From: Syntrophaceae bacterium UBA2251
Lineage (GTDB): Bacteria; Desulfobacterota; Syntrophia; Syntrophales; UBA2251
Direction of reading: 5' to 3'
Assembly (NCBI GenBank): GCA_002347815.1
Contig: DDXV01000018.1
Location: 121,597-146,974, forward strand
DNA: 25,378 bases
The position numbers were made by a program, and so were the translations under genes. Positions 1 through 7,738 of this stretch are shown piece by piece. A model generated the notes under the pieces. It was not told the origin of the DNA. It searched no databases and worked only from the letters and a program-made list of their open reading frames with translations. The first letter of the stretch is position 1, and the number at the start of each line of letters is the position of its first letter.

Positions 1-89
1 GCGCCCGCGAAGACAACGTTCTTCTCCGCCGGCTTGATCGCGTCGATGTACCGCGGCCCCGGCGCTCGCGCAAACAACCGGCCGGGCAT
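1..89 (-). CDS. Partial CDS, N-terminal start of an unidentified protein running off the left edge
   Basis: Reading the minus strand from an ATG at 89-87 gives 29 open codons to the window edge (start MPGRLFARAPG, later IDAIKPAEKNVVF). Third codon positions are mostly G or C, as in the neighbouring genes, and the strand matches the NTPase gene just upstream, so this is probably the next gene of that operon. There is no convincing Shine-Dalgarno sequence before the ATG. An in-frame TTG further upstream, overlapping the stop of the NTPase gene, is an alternative start. I do not recognise the family from 29 residues. Confidence 0.4.
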   Translation of the reverse strand, partial: MPGRLFARAPGPRYIDAIKPAEKNVVFAG

Positions 90-124
90 GCGGCGGAATC
101 GGGATTCCCGACGCGCCCGGCGCC

Positions 125-700
125 TCAACGGAGCTCGCGGAGCTGTGTCCCCAGTCCCCGCATCGACCGGCGCAGGTCGGCATAGACCGCCGCCGCCGGA
201 CGCCCGTCGGCGCGCACCACGTCGAAGGCCTGGTCCGGATACAGGCCCCGAACCCGGGAGACCACCTCCTCCCGGACGATCCCGACAAAGACCGGCGGCT
301 TCAGCGGCCCCCGGATGAGCAGATCGGCCAGCCAGCGGAAGCCGCCGCCCGCCAGTTCGAGGGGGCCGATTTCATCGAGAAACACGAGCGGCGTCTTGAG
401 CGTCACGGCCCTTCCCACGGCCTGGGCGCCGAAGGCGAATCCCGCCGCGTCGACGCGCCAGCGGCCGATCGCCGTCTCGGCCGTCGCGGGTGTGCGTTCG
501 GGGTTGCGCAGGCGCGCGAAGGGCCGCGCCTGACCGCTCAGCAGGTCGCGGATGACGTACGCCGGCCCCGCCCCGTCCCGCTCGGCGGGCGGGCAGAGAA
601 ACCCTCCGGGCAGGAGGTCCTGCCTCCGGAACTCGTCCGCCAGCCGGCCGGCAAATCCGGTCCGGCCGTCGCGGGTGGCGCCGCTCAGCAAAACGTTCAT
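125..700 (-). CDS. THEP1-like P-loop NTPase family protein (degenerate P-loop)
   Basis: A 191-residue protein resembling the THEP1/NTPase_1 family of small nucleoside-triphosphatases. The best signature is a Walker B-like segment, VFLDEIGPLEL, near residues 106-116, followed by a GIVREE segment typical of the C-terminal half. The N-terminus (MNVLLSGATRDGRTGF) sits where the family has a P-loop, but it lacks the usual GxxGxGK(S/T) pattern, having GATRDGRTG with no lysine, so nucleotide binding may be altered. Its ATG overlaps the larE stop codon (ATGA), so it is very probably translated together with larE. The cellular role is unknown; the pairing with larE hints at cofactor or sulfur-transfer chemistry, which is inference only. 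Confidence 0.72.
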   Translation of the reverse strand: MNVLLSGATRDGRTGFAGRLADEFRRQDLLPGGFLCPPAERDGAGPAYVIRDLLSGQARPFARLRNPERTPATAETAIGRWRVDAAGFAFGAQAVGRAVTLKTPLVFLDEIGPLELAGGGFRWLADLLIRGPLKPPVFVGIVREEVVSRVRGLYPDQAFDVVRADGRPAAAVYADLRRSMRGLGTQLRELR

Positions 701-1551
701 TCGGGTTCTCTTTTCTTCCCGCCCCTGTTCATGCTTCCCGAACGGTAGCCTTCGAGATCGAGAGAGACGTAACGGAAGCCGAGCCCCCGCAGGGTTCGGT
801 GAACGTCACGCCGCAGGTCGGCATCGAGGAGGCGCTCCAGATCCGCGGGCGCGGCCTCGAGCCGCGCCAGATCGCCGTGGCTGCGGACGCGGACCGCCCG
901 GAAACCGAGCCGGGCAAGATGGCGCTCCGCCGCCTCGATCCGCCGGAGCCCTTTGGCGGTCACGACGCGCCCGTGGGGCAGCCGGGTCAGGAGACAGGCG
1001 TAGGGCGGCTTGTCCCAGACCGTCAGCCCCCGGGCCCGCGACACCGCGCGAATGTCCGCCTTGGTCCAGCCCAGCTCCCGCAGGGGGCTGATGATCCCGA
1101 GTTCCCGGAGCGCCCGCATCCCCGGCCGGTCCTCCGGGGCATCCTCTGCGTTCGTCCCGTCCAGGACCATGGGAAAGCCGCGGGTCCGCGCCTCCGCGAG
1201 GATCAGGCCCATCAGGTGCCGTTTGCACCGGTAGCAGCGATCCGGCGGATTGCGGCGGATCGCCTCCGGCCAGACCACGTCAAGCCGCAGATGCGAGACG
1301 CCGAGCCCCCGGGCAATCCCGGCCGCCTCCTCCAGCTCCCATTGCGCCATGTACACGGCTTCGGCCGTAACGGCCAGCACCCGCTCCCCCAGGGCCTCGC
1401 GGGCCGCGAGCAGCAGAAACGCGCTGTCGAGGCCCCCGGAAAAGGCCACGGCGCAGGGGCCCTGTTTTCGCAGACGATCCGTCAGGCGCCCGTACTGTTT
1501 CCGCGGGGCCTCCGGAGGAACCCTCTGACCGGTTGTTGCGCCCGCAGTCAT
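697..1551 (-). CDS. larE: LarE family ATP-dependent sulfur transferase
   Basis: Member of the PP-loop ATP pyrophosphatase family typified by LarE, which adenylates the carboxylates of pyridinium-3,5-biscarboxylic acid mononucleotide and transfers sulfur to them while making the nickel-pincer cofactor. Visible motifs are the PP-loop AFSGGLDSAFL (about residues 35-45), NPPDRCYRCKR with the CxxC pair, the VLDGTNAEDAPEDRPG segment, and WDKPPYACLLTR with the further cysteine in the C-terminal half. I chose the ATG at 1551 because GGAGGT lies 10 bases upstream; an in-frame GTG at 1563 would overlap that site. Length (284 residues) is normal for the family. It overlaps the downstream NTPase start and lies just after the HD-GYP gene. 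No larA, larB or larC is seen in this window. Confidence 0.88.
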   Translation of the reverse strand: MTAGATTGQRVPPEAPRKQYGRLTDRLRKQGPCAVAFSGGLDSAFLLLAAREALGERVLAVTAEAVYMAQWELEEAAGIARGLGVSHLRLDVVWPEAIRRNPPDRCYRCKRHLMGLILAEARTRGFPMVLDGTNAEDAPEDRPGMRALRELGIISPLRELGWTKADIRAVSRARGLTVWDKPPYACLLTRLPHGRVVTAKGLRRIEAAERHLARLGFRAVRVRSHGDLARLEAAPADLERLLDADLRRDVHRTLRGLGFRYVSLDLEGYRSGSMNRGGKKREPE

Positions 1552-2621
1552 GGACGGGAACACCTCCGTGGCAATCTCGGATCACTCCAGACGGTAGCCC
1601 TGTTCACGGAAGAGCCGCAGGCACGCCCGCACCACCTCGGGATCGTAGAGGACCTCCCGCCGGCGCTCGATCTCCTCCAGGGCGGACACGATGCCCACCG
1701 CGGACGGTAGGGCCGGTAGGAGGCCATCGCCTCCACCACGTCCGCCACCGCCAGGATCCTCGCCTCCAGGAGGATGTCGTCCCCGGCGAGCCCTTCGGGG
1801 CAGCCGCTCCCGTCCATCCGTTCATGGCGCTGGGCGACGATGTGCGCCACCGGCCAGGGGAACTCGATGTCTTTCAGGATGTCATATCCCGTATGGGCAT
1901 GCGTTTGGAGCAGGCTGAACTCGATGGGGGTCAGCCGGGTCGGCTTGCTCAGAATTTTCGCCGGCAGGCCGATCTTGCCGATGTCGTGCATCATGGCCGC
2001 CATCGCCACGCCTTCCACCCGGTCGGGCGGCAGGCCCATCTCCACCGCGATGGCTCGGCACGGTTGCGAGACGCGCCTTTGATGCCCCGCCGTATAGGGA
2101 TCCTTCGTCTCCACGGCCACGGACAGGGTTTTGATGATCGACCCGCCGGCCGTTCGCGGATTTTGCAGGGTCTGCCTCAGTTGGTCCTCCGCGCCGACCC
2201 AGTCCGTCACATCCGCCGCGAAGTTCAGGGTGGCGTCCCGTCCCCGCCACTGGATCCGGACGGCGTCCAGTTCGACCCACCTCGTCTCGCCCGTCTTCCG
2301 GATGATCCTGAAGCGGTAGCGCGGCGCGAAGAATTCCCCCCGCGGGCGCCGGAGGTGATTTTCCAGCACGAATTGCCGGTCCTCCGGATGAATAACCTCG
2401 GTGAAGGGCGTGACGGCCAGCTCCTCGGCCGAGGCGGCCGTCAGCTCCAGAGCCTTGGGATTGACGTAGTTAATCCGGCCCTCGAGATCGATGGACAGAA
2501 TGCAGTCGTGGGCGTTTTCCAGCAATTGCCGCAGGATCTCCCCGCTGTCCCGCATGGCGCTGTAACGCACCGCCGGGGCAACCCCCTGCCGCGGTTCCTG
2601 ACCGAACCGATCGCCGCTCAC
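1548..2621 (-). CDS. PAS-HD-GYP domain protein, apparently frameshifted near the 3' end
   Basis: Predicted cyclic-di-GMP phosphodiesterase with a sensor domain. A PAS domain (about residues 28-140, with ENAHDCILSIDLEGRINYVN and IHPEDR) precedes an HD-GYP domain (MMHDIGKIGLPAKIL, then HAHTGYDIL, then RHERMDGSGCPEGL). The signature GYP is GCP here. After SYRPYRP the open frame becomes low-quality (RWASCPPWRRSS). The -1 shifted frame, starting at about 1702, instead reads AVGIVSALEEIERRRE, then LYDPEVVRACLRLF, and stops at 1582, which is the expected end of an HD-GYP domain. One base therefore seems to be missing near 1699-1704, either a real mutation or a sequence error. Start: GTG at 2621 with GGAGG four bases upstream; an in-frame ATG at 2642 is the alternative. 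Confidence 0.8.
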   Translation of the reverse strand: MSGDRFGQEPRQGVAPAVRYSAMRDSGEILRQLLENAHDCILSIDLEGRINYVNPKALELTAASAEELAVTPFTEVIHPEDRQFVLENHLRRPRGEFFAPRYRFRIIRKTGETRWVELDAVRIQWRGRDATLNFAADVTDWVGAEDQLRQTLQNPRTAGGSIIKTLSVAVETKDPYTAGHQRRVSQPCRAIAVEMGLPPDRVEGVAMAAMMHDIGKIGLPAKILSKPTRLTPIEFSLLQTHAHTGYDILKDIEFPWPVAHIVAQRHERMDGSGCPEGLAGDDILLEARILAVADVVEAMASYRPYRPRWASCPPWRRSSAGGRSSTIPRWCGRACGSSVNRATVWSDPRLPRRCSRP

Positions 2622-2692
2622 GATGCCTCCCCTTTCGCACATCCCTTAGTTTCGCGAGTATACGGATATCCCCGGCCGTGGCAAGGAAAATC

Positions 2693-2929
2693 TCATTCTT
2701 CGCACACCCGCCAGGAGAACCAGGGTTGCTGGACCTTGAGGGGGCAATAGGAGACGCCGCAACGGCGGATCGGATCCTCCCGGGGCGGTTTCATGCGCCC
2801 GCCCCCCGGCGCCTCCTGCCGCTCGACCCACGCGCGCGCTTCGTCCTCCGTCGCGACGAACCCCGCGCTGTACGTGGTGCGGCCGATGCAGTGGAGATAC
2901 CCGTAGATCAGTTCATACCGCTTTCCCAT
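2693..2929 (-). CDS. Small conserved-looking hypothetical protein (78 aa)
   Basis: A 78-residue soluble protein (starts MGKRYELIYGYLHC, ends QQPWFSWRVCEE) with no family I recognise. It has four cysteines and is rich in aromatic residues. I accept it as real because AGGGAGGC lies directly upstream of the ATG, codon use matches the neighbours, and it sits 50-70 bases before the HD-GYP gene on the same strand, where it would be the first gene of the minus-strand operon. The segment FVATEDEARAWVERQ looks like an amphipathic helix. It is divergently oriented to the SDR gene and shares the 170-base intergenic region with it. No signal peptide or membrane segment is visible. Confidence 0.65.
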   Translation of the reverse strand: MGKRYELIYGYLHCIGRTTYSAGFVATEDEARAWVERQEAPGGGRMKPPREDPIRRCGVSYCPLKVQQPWFSWRVCEE

Positions 2930-3020
2930 AACGCCTCCCTGGCGGCTCGTTCGGACACCCGGGGGATGGACGTCTCATCCCCTCGATATTGCAATCCATC
3001 TTCCCTGCAAAAAAATCCGT

Positions 3021-3048
3021 TTGACAATTCTCGGAATTTGAATACTAT
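3021..3048 (+). promoter_or_regulatory. Sigma70-type promoter of the long plus-strand gene cluster
   Basis: A consensus -35 box TTGACA (3021-3026) is followed after 16 bases by TACTAT (3043-3048), in an AT-rich stretch that stands out in this GC-rich region. It lies about 50 bases upstream of the SDR start codon. I find no equally good promoter elsewhere on the plus strand before position 24569, although weak or alternative-sigma promoters would not be visible this way. Confidence 0.72.
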
Positions 3049-3052
3049 TCAA
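3038..3052. promoter_or_regulatory. Candidate repressor operator, 15-bp perfect palindrome over the -10 box
   Basis: TTGAATA-C-TATTCAA is a perfect inverted repeat with 7-base arms around one central base. It covers the -10 element, so a bound dimer would block RNA polymerase. A TetR-family gene is the fourth gene of the downstream unit, and self-regulation through such a palindrome is common for that family. Assigning the site to this TetR protein is inference. Confidence 0.5.
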
Positions 3053-3099
3053 TTAACGAACGGTGCTTTTGCCAAGAACTTTTTTTAAGGAGATGCACC

Positions 3100-3936
3100 A
3101 TGTACGAGGACTTGAAAGGAAAAACGGCCCTGATCACCGGGTCGGGAAAAAGAACGGGCATGGGTTACGCCATGGCGGAAACCCTTGCGGGAGCGGGGAC
3201 GAACGTCATCATCGCCGATCTCGGCCGCGGCGAGGTGATCGACGGCGACCTCAAGATGGGGACCTGGGAGGAGATGACCCGCCTGGCCGGCGAACTCGCG
3301 GAACGCTTCGGCGTGGCGACCCTGGCCGTCGCCGTGGACGTCACGGACAACGCCTCGATCGGCGCGATGGTGGCGACCGTCCGGGAGCGCTTCCCCCGCG
3401 TCGACATCCTCTGCAACAACGCCGGGGCCTCCTTCGGCGTGCCGAACGCGGTGCTGAACTACGACGAGGCCGCCTGGCTCAGGACCATCGACGTCAACCT
3501 CCACTCCGTCTTCCGGGTCTCCCGGGCCGTGATCCCGCTCATGGCGGGCGCGCCGGGGGTCATCATCAACACGGCCTCGCGGGCCGGCAAGGTCCCCCCC
3601 CTCTTCAACGGCGCGTATGCCGTCGCCAAGGCCGGCGTCATCATGCTGTCCAAGGTCATGGCCAAGGAGCTGGGGGGGATGGGCATCCGGGTCAACGCCA
3701 TCTGCCCCGGGCAGATCCGGACGGACCTGGAAAAGTGGCGCTTCGGCCTGGAGGCGAAATTCTTCGCCACTACGGTGGAGGAGCGCGAGCAGGAAATGTG
3801 CAAGACCATCCCGCTGGGCTGTCTGGGCGCGCCGGCGGATGCAGGTCATCTCGTCGCCTTTCTGGCCTCGGACGCCTCCCGGTACATCACCGGCCAGGCG
3901 ATCAACCTGGATGGCGGCCAATGCATGGAGCTGTAA
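3100..3936 (+). CDS. Short-chain dehydrogenase/reductase (SDR), NAD(P)-dependent
   Basis: Classical SDR of 278 residues. Visible elements are the nucleotide-binding glycine motif TGSGKRTGMG (about residues 14-23), the NNAG motif in ILCNNAGASFG, the catalytic serine in INTASRAGK, the YxxxK pair in AYAVAKAG, and a PG segment in AICPGQIRTDL. The C-terminus has the usual ITGQAINLDGG. It should oxidise an alcohol or reduce a carbonyl; the substrate cannot be read from the sequence. It is the first gene after the promoter, with AAGGAGA upstream of the ATG, and it ends 29 bases before the TPP enzyme. Given xsc at the end of the same unit, a sulfonated alcohol such as isethionate is a candidate substrate, but this is inference. 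Confidence 0.9.
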   Translation: MYEDLKGKTALITGSGKRTGMGYAMAETLAGAGTNVIIADLGRGEVIDGDLKMGTWEEMTRLAGELAERFGVATLAVAVDVTDNASIGAMVATVRERFPRVDILCNNAGASFGVPNAVLNYDEAAWLRTIDVNLHSVFRVSRAVIPLMAGAPGVIINTASRAGKVPPLFNGAYAVAKAGVIMLSKVMAKELGGMGIRVNAICPGQIRTDLEKWRFGLEAKFFATTVEEREQEMCKTIPLGCLGAPADAGHLVAFLASDASRYITGQAINLDGGQCMEL

Positions 3937-3952
3937 CCCGACATATTGTTTG

Positions 3953-3957
3953 AGGAG
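3953..3957 (+). promoter_or_regulatory. Ribosome binding site setting the start of the first TPP enzyme
   Basis: AGGAG lies 8 bases before the ATG at 3966. The in-frame ATG at 3960 would be only two bases from it, so 3966 is the better start. Confidence 0.7.
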
Positions 3958-3965
3958 AAATGCTC

Positions 3966-5663
3966 ATGGATAAAATCATCGGCGGCAAACTCGTTGCGGA
4001 CGCCCTGATCGACCGGGGCGTAGATTACATCTTTTCGCTGAGCGGCGGACACATCACCCCCATTTACCAGTTTCTGGAAAACACACCCATTACGATCTTC
4101 GACACGCGCCACGAGCAGGCGGCCGTGTTCATGGCCGAGGCCTGGGCGCGGATGACCCGCAAGCCCGCGGTGGCGATGGTCACGGCCGGGCCCGGGTTCA
4201 CCAACGCCCTGTCCGGCATCGCCAGCGCCCGGCTGTCCAACGCCCCGGTCATCCTCATCTCGGGGTGCGTGGGAACCGAGGCGACGGAAAAGCTCGATCT
4301 TCAGGACATGAGCCAGCTTCCCGTCATTACGCCGATGGTCAAGAAGGCCCTCGTGTGCCACATCCCCGAGCGCATCCCCGAATTCATCGACATGGCCTTC
4401 CGGACGGCCGTCGCCGGGCGTCCCGGGCCCGTGTACCTGGAGCTTCCCTGCAACGTCCTGAACGCCACCGTGAATCCGGCCCTCGTCAAGAAGATGCGCA
4501 CAACCCTCTCGTCCCGGCCGGTCGACCGGGAAAATACCCGGAAGGTCGTCGATCTCCTGAAGGCGGCCAAAAACCCCATCGTCATCGGCGGCAGCGGCAT
4601 CTGGTACGGGGGCGCGGAAAAGGAGATGATCGCGTTCGTCGAGAAAGTCGGGATCCCGGCCTTCACGGCGGGGGCGGGACGGGGCGTCATCCCCGACACG
4701 CATCCCCTGTGTTTCGGGTCCTCGCTCGCCATCCGGCCCGGGGCGGCCATGGCCACGCTCATGACCACGGACCTGGTTCTTTTCCTCGGCGGGCGCCTCA
4801 GTCTGTTCTACATCTTCGGCGAAATCTTCCCCCCGAATGCAAAATTCGTCCAGGTGGACATCGCGCCCGACGAAATCGGACGCAACCGGACGGTCGACCT
4901 CGGCATCGTCAGCGACACCCGGGCGTTTCTCCAGGAACTCAACGGCGTGCTGGACGCCGAAGGCATCGGCGAAACCCTGAAGAAGCAGTACCAGCCCTGG
5001 GTGGAAACGGTCCGCAAGGCGGACCTGGACGGCAAGAACGGGGCCAAGGCCCTGTGGGAGTGCGACGTCCAGCCCATCCATCCCATGCGGCTGGCCAAGG
5101 AAGTCAACGATTTCATGAACCGTGAGGACGACATCGTCGTCGCGGACGGCGGCGACACCTCGACCTGGACGGGCATGACCCGGACCGTCGTCAAGGGCGG
5201 CGCCTACCTGGACTACGGCCTTTACGGCTGCCTTGCCGTCGGCATCCCCTACGCCAACGCCGCCAAGCTGAAACACCCGGACAAGCGCGTCCTGCTGATC
5301 ATGGGCGACGGATCCGTCGGCTTCAACTTCATGGAGTTCCATACGGCAATCCGCAAGAAGCTGCCCATCGTCGTCGTCATCGGCAATGACCAGTCCTGGG
5401 GGATGATCGCGCACAGCCAGCAGTTGCGTCTGGGCCACAACATCCCGAACGGCACGGAACTGGGCTGGGTGGATTACCACAAGATGGTCGAGGCCCTGGG
5501 GGGCTTCGGAACGATGGTGGAAAAACCGGAGGATATCCGTCCGGCCCTGGAGGCGGCGTTCGCCTCCGGCAAGACGGCCTGCGTCAACGTGAAGGTGGAC
5601 CCGTCCGTCATCAGCCCGGGCAGCGTTGCCCTGGCCAATCTCGGCGGGTACAAGTGTGAATGA
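3966..5663 (+). CDS. Thiamine pyrophosphate-dependent enzyme of the acetolactate synthase / 2-hydroxyacyl lyase superfamily, substrate unknown
   Basis: Full-length three-domain TPP enzyme of 565 residues. The N-terminal Pyr domain has the TPP-activating glutamate in RHEQ (E50) and TAGPGFTNALSG; the central domain runs about 185-330 (NPIVIGGSGIW); the C-terminal PP domain has the metal/diphosphate motif MGDGSVGFN (G447-D448-G449) ending in GNDQSWG. The family includes acetolactate synthase, oxalyl-CoA decarboxylase and 2-hydroxyacyl-CoA lyase; the motif GDGSVGFNFMEF is closer to the lyase/decarboxylase side. It is clearly different from Xsc in the same locus, since it lacks Xsc signatures such as HNDAF and FRNxxWGAE. 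With the neighbouring SDR and transporter it may process an organosulfonate, for example as a sulfopyruvate decarboxylase, but I cannot assign a substrate. Confidence 0.85.
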   Translation: MDKIIGGKLVADALIDRGVDYIFSLSGGHITPIYQFLENTPITIFDTRHEQAAVFMAEAWARMTRKPAVAMVTAGPGFTNALSGIASARLSNAPVILISGCVGTEATEKLDLQDMSQLPVITPMVKKALVCHIPERIPEFIDMAFRTAVAGRPGPVYLELPCNVLNATVNPALVKKMRTTLSSRPVDRENTRKVVDLLKAAKNPIVIGGSGIWYGGAEKEMIAFVEKVGIPAFTAGAGRGVIPDTHPLCFGSSLAIRPGAAMATLMTTDLVLFLGGRLSLFYIFGEIFPPNAKFVQVDIAPDEIGRNRTVDLGIVSDTRAFLQELNGVLDAEGIGETLKKQYQPWVETVRKADLDGKNGAKALWECDVQPIHPMRLAKEVNDFMNREDDIVVADGGDTSTWTGMTRTVVKGGAYLDYGLYGCLAVGIPYANAAKLKHPDKRVLLIMGDGSVGFNFMEFHTAIRKKLPIVVVIGNDQSWGMIAHSQQLRLGHNIPNGTELGWVDYHKMVEALGGFGTMVEKPEDIRPALEAAFASGKTACVNVKVDPSVISPGSVALANLGGYKCE

Positions 5664-5741
5664 GCGCCCTGCTCACGTCATCGTTTCCGGAGGGGGCGCC
5701 GGACCGGCTACCCCCCTTCGAAACGGGATAAGGAGGTTTCG

Positions 5742-7040
5742 ATGAACCACGACGCCGTTGCCCCCGAGGGAAGCAAGTTGTCGACCCGAAGCGCCTACTA
5801 CATCTTCACGCTGCTGTTTCTGCTTTATTTCTTCGATTACGTGGACCGGACGATCGTGACCTCCGTCGCGCCCTTCATCCGCGACGAGTGGGGCCTCACG
5901 GACATGCAGTCGGGCCTGCTCATGTCGGTCGTCTACTGGTCCATCGTGGCCTTCGTCTTTCCCGTCTCGATCATCGTGGATCGCTGGAGCCGGAAAAAGA
6001 CCGTGGGCGTCATGGCCCTTCTCTGGACCTTCGCGACGGTCGCCTGCGCCTTCACCAAAAGCTTCCCCCAGCTGCTGATGGCCCGCGGCGCCATCGGGAT
6101 TGGCGAGGCCGGCTATGCCCCCGCCGGCACGGCCATGCTCTCCGGGCTGTTTCCTCCGGAAAAACGGTCCCGCATGATGGGGTTCTGGAATATCGCCATT
6201 CCCCTCGGGACGGCCGTCGGCATCGGACTGGGCGGATTCATCGCCACCCATTGGGGCTGGCGTCATGCCTTCGGCCTGGTGGCCCTTCCCGGGGCGATCG
6301 TCGCCATCCTGTTCTTCTTCGTCAAGGACTACAAGACGGTGGAACTGGTCAAGACGGTGGGCGCGCACGACACCGGCAAAGGCAAGGTCCGGATGAGCAA
6401 GATGGACATCGTCCGGGAATTCATCCACACCCCCTCGCTGATGCTGACCAACGTCGGTTTCATCGGCTGCATCTTCGTCAACAATGCCATCATCTTCTGG
6501 ATGCCCACCTACTTTCATCGGACGGGCGGCATCTCCATCAGCGAAGCGGGCGTGAAAACGAGCATGCTCATGGTTCTGGCGCTCGTCGGCCTGCCCCTGG
6601 GAGGGTGGCTGGCCGACATGTGGTTCAAGAAAAGGGTGTCGGCGCGGCTGCTGTTTCCCGCGATTACGAGCGCGCTCAACGCCGTCGCGATCTTTGTCGC
6701 CATTTCCCTCCTCACGGGACAGGCGCAATTCCTGATGCTGCTTCTCATGGGCGTCCTGGCCTCCGCCTTCGCCCCGGCAGCCATCACCGCGACCCAGGAG
6801 GCGATCCACCCCGGGCTGCGGGCGATTTCCTACTCCCTGTGCGTCGTCGTGCAGAACCTCTTCGGGGCCTCCATGGCGCCCATCGTGATCGGGAAACTCT
6901 CCGATCTCTACGGCATCCAGACGGCGATGTCCGTCCTGCCCGTTTTCCTGGCGGCCTCGGCCCTGGTGTTCTTGGCCGGCTCGCTCTTCTACGCGCGCGA
7001 TCTGGCCAAGGTGGAAAAGGTGGCTCTGGAGTGGGAATGA
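5742..7040 (+). CDS. Major facilitator superfamily transporter
   Basis: Integral membrane carrier of 432 residues with about 12 hydrophobic helices. The first helix contains FDYVDRTIV and the loop between helices 2 and 3 has the MFS motif A variant DRWSRKKTVG. The stretch GIGEAGYAPAGTAML in helix 4/5 and FPPEKRSRMMG are typical of the Spinster-like and anion:cation symporter groups, many of which carry organic anions. A charged central loop (about residues 195-225) separates the two six-helix halves. AAGGAGG precedes the ATG. Its place between two catabolic enzymes and a TetR gene suggests import of the substrate used by the unit. An anionic organosulfonate would fit, but that is inference. 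Confidence 0.88.
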   Translation: MNHDAVAPEGSKLSTRSAYYIFTLLFLLYFFDYVDRTIVTSVAPFIRDEWGLTDMQSGLLMSVVYWSIVAFVFPVSIIVDRWSRKKTVGVMALLWTFATVACAFTKSFPQLLMARGAIGIGEAGYAPAGTAMLSGLFPPEKRSRMMGFWNIAIPLGTAVGIGLGGFIATHWGWRHAFGLVALPGAIVAILFFFVKDYKTVELVKTVGAHDTGKGKVRMSKMDIVREFIHTPSLMLTNVGFIGCIFVNNAIIFWMPTYFHRTGGISISEAGVKTSMLMVLALVGLPLGGWLADMWFKKRVSARLLFPAITSALNAVAIFVAISLLTGQAQFLMLLLMGVLASAFAPAAITATQEAIHPGLRAISYSLCVVVQNLFGASMAPIVIGKLSDLYGIQTAMSVLPVFLAASALVFLAGSLFYARDLAKVEKVALEWE

Positions 7041-7078
7041 TCATGGACATCCACAGGATATGACGGGGCGGGATTGAG

Positions 7079-7738
7079 ATGGGATCGAAGGAACGAAGGG
7101 AACGGGAGAAGGAGCAGCGCAAGAACCAGATCCTGGACGTGGCCCGGGAACTGCTCCTGGAGAAGGGCCTGCGGGCGACGTCGATCAACCAGATCGCGAA
7201 GCGTTCCGAGCTCAGCGTCGGCGCCTTCTATTTCTACTACCGGAGCAAGGAGGAGCTCTACGTCGCCCTCCAGCGGGAGGGGCTGGACCTCCTCTACGGC
7301 CTGACCACCGCCGCCATCCGGCGGAAGCGGAACCCGAAAACGAAGATCCGCGGCATCGCCCAGGCCTACCTGACCTTCGCGGAGGAGCACCGGAGCTATT
7401 TCGACATCATCAACTTCTTCCTCAACACCTCCTCGGAGATCTTCTTCTCCGAACAGCTCAAGGAGCAGGTCGACGAGCACGGCAACCGGATCGTGGACAT
7501 TCTGGCCAACGTCATCGCGGACGGAATCCGTTCCGGCGATTTCCGCCCCGTGCCGCCGAAGCGATACGCGCTGATCCTCTGGGCGACGATCCACGGCGTC
7601 ACCCAGCTCCGCAAACTGAGGCACACCATCCTCCGGGGGGAGGACCTTCACACGATCTACGCGGATGCCGTCGAGCTTTTCATTGACGCCATCGGCACGG
7701 CGGGCGCCGGGCAGGAGGCACCGACGCCCGACACCTGA
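7079..7738 (+). CDS. TetR/AcrR-family transcriptional regulator
   Basis: A 219-residue one-component regulator. The N-terminal DNA-binding domain (about residues 15-62) shows the TetR pattern: AARELL-like helix (VARELLLEKGLRATS), helix-turn-helix INQIAKRSELSVGAFYFYY, then RSKEELY. The remaining helical ligand domain is divergent, as is normal. It starts 38 bases after the MFS stop and ends 61 bases before dsrA, so it sits at the junction of the catabolic cassette and the dsr genes. It probably represses the promoter at 3021-3048 through the overlapping palindrome and is relieved by the sulfonate, a CoA ester or another intermediate. Ligand and operator are inferred. Confidence 0.9.
   Translation: MGSKERREREKEQRKNQILDVARELLLEKGLRATSINQIAKRSELSVGAFYFYYRSKEELYVALQREGLDLLYGLTTAAIRRKRNPKTKIRGIAQAYLTFAEEHRSYFDIINFFLNTSSEIFFSEQLKEQVDEHGNRIVDILANVIADGIRSGDFRPVPPKRYALILWATIHGVTQLRKLRHTILRGEDLHTIYADAVELFIDAIGTAGAGQEAPTPDT

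Noticed and set aside
3966..5663. Calling the first TPP enzyme a second Xsc or a biosynthetic acetolactate synthase
   Set aside because: It lacks the Xsc-specific stretches present in the protein at 22815, and there is no small regulatory subunit gene (ilvN) or ilvC nearby. The substrate was left open.
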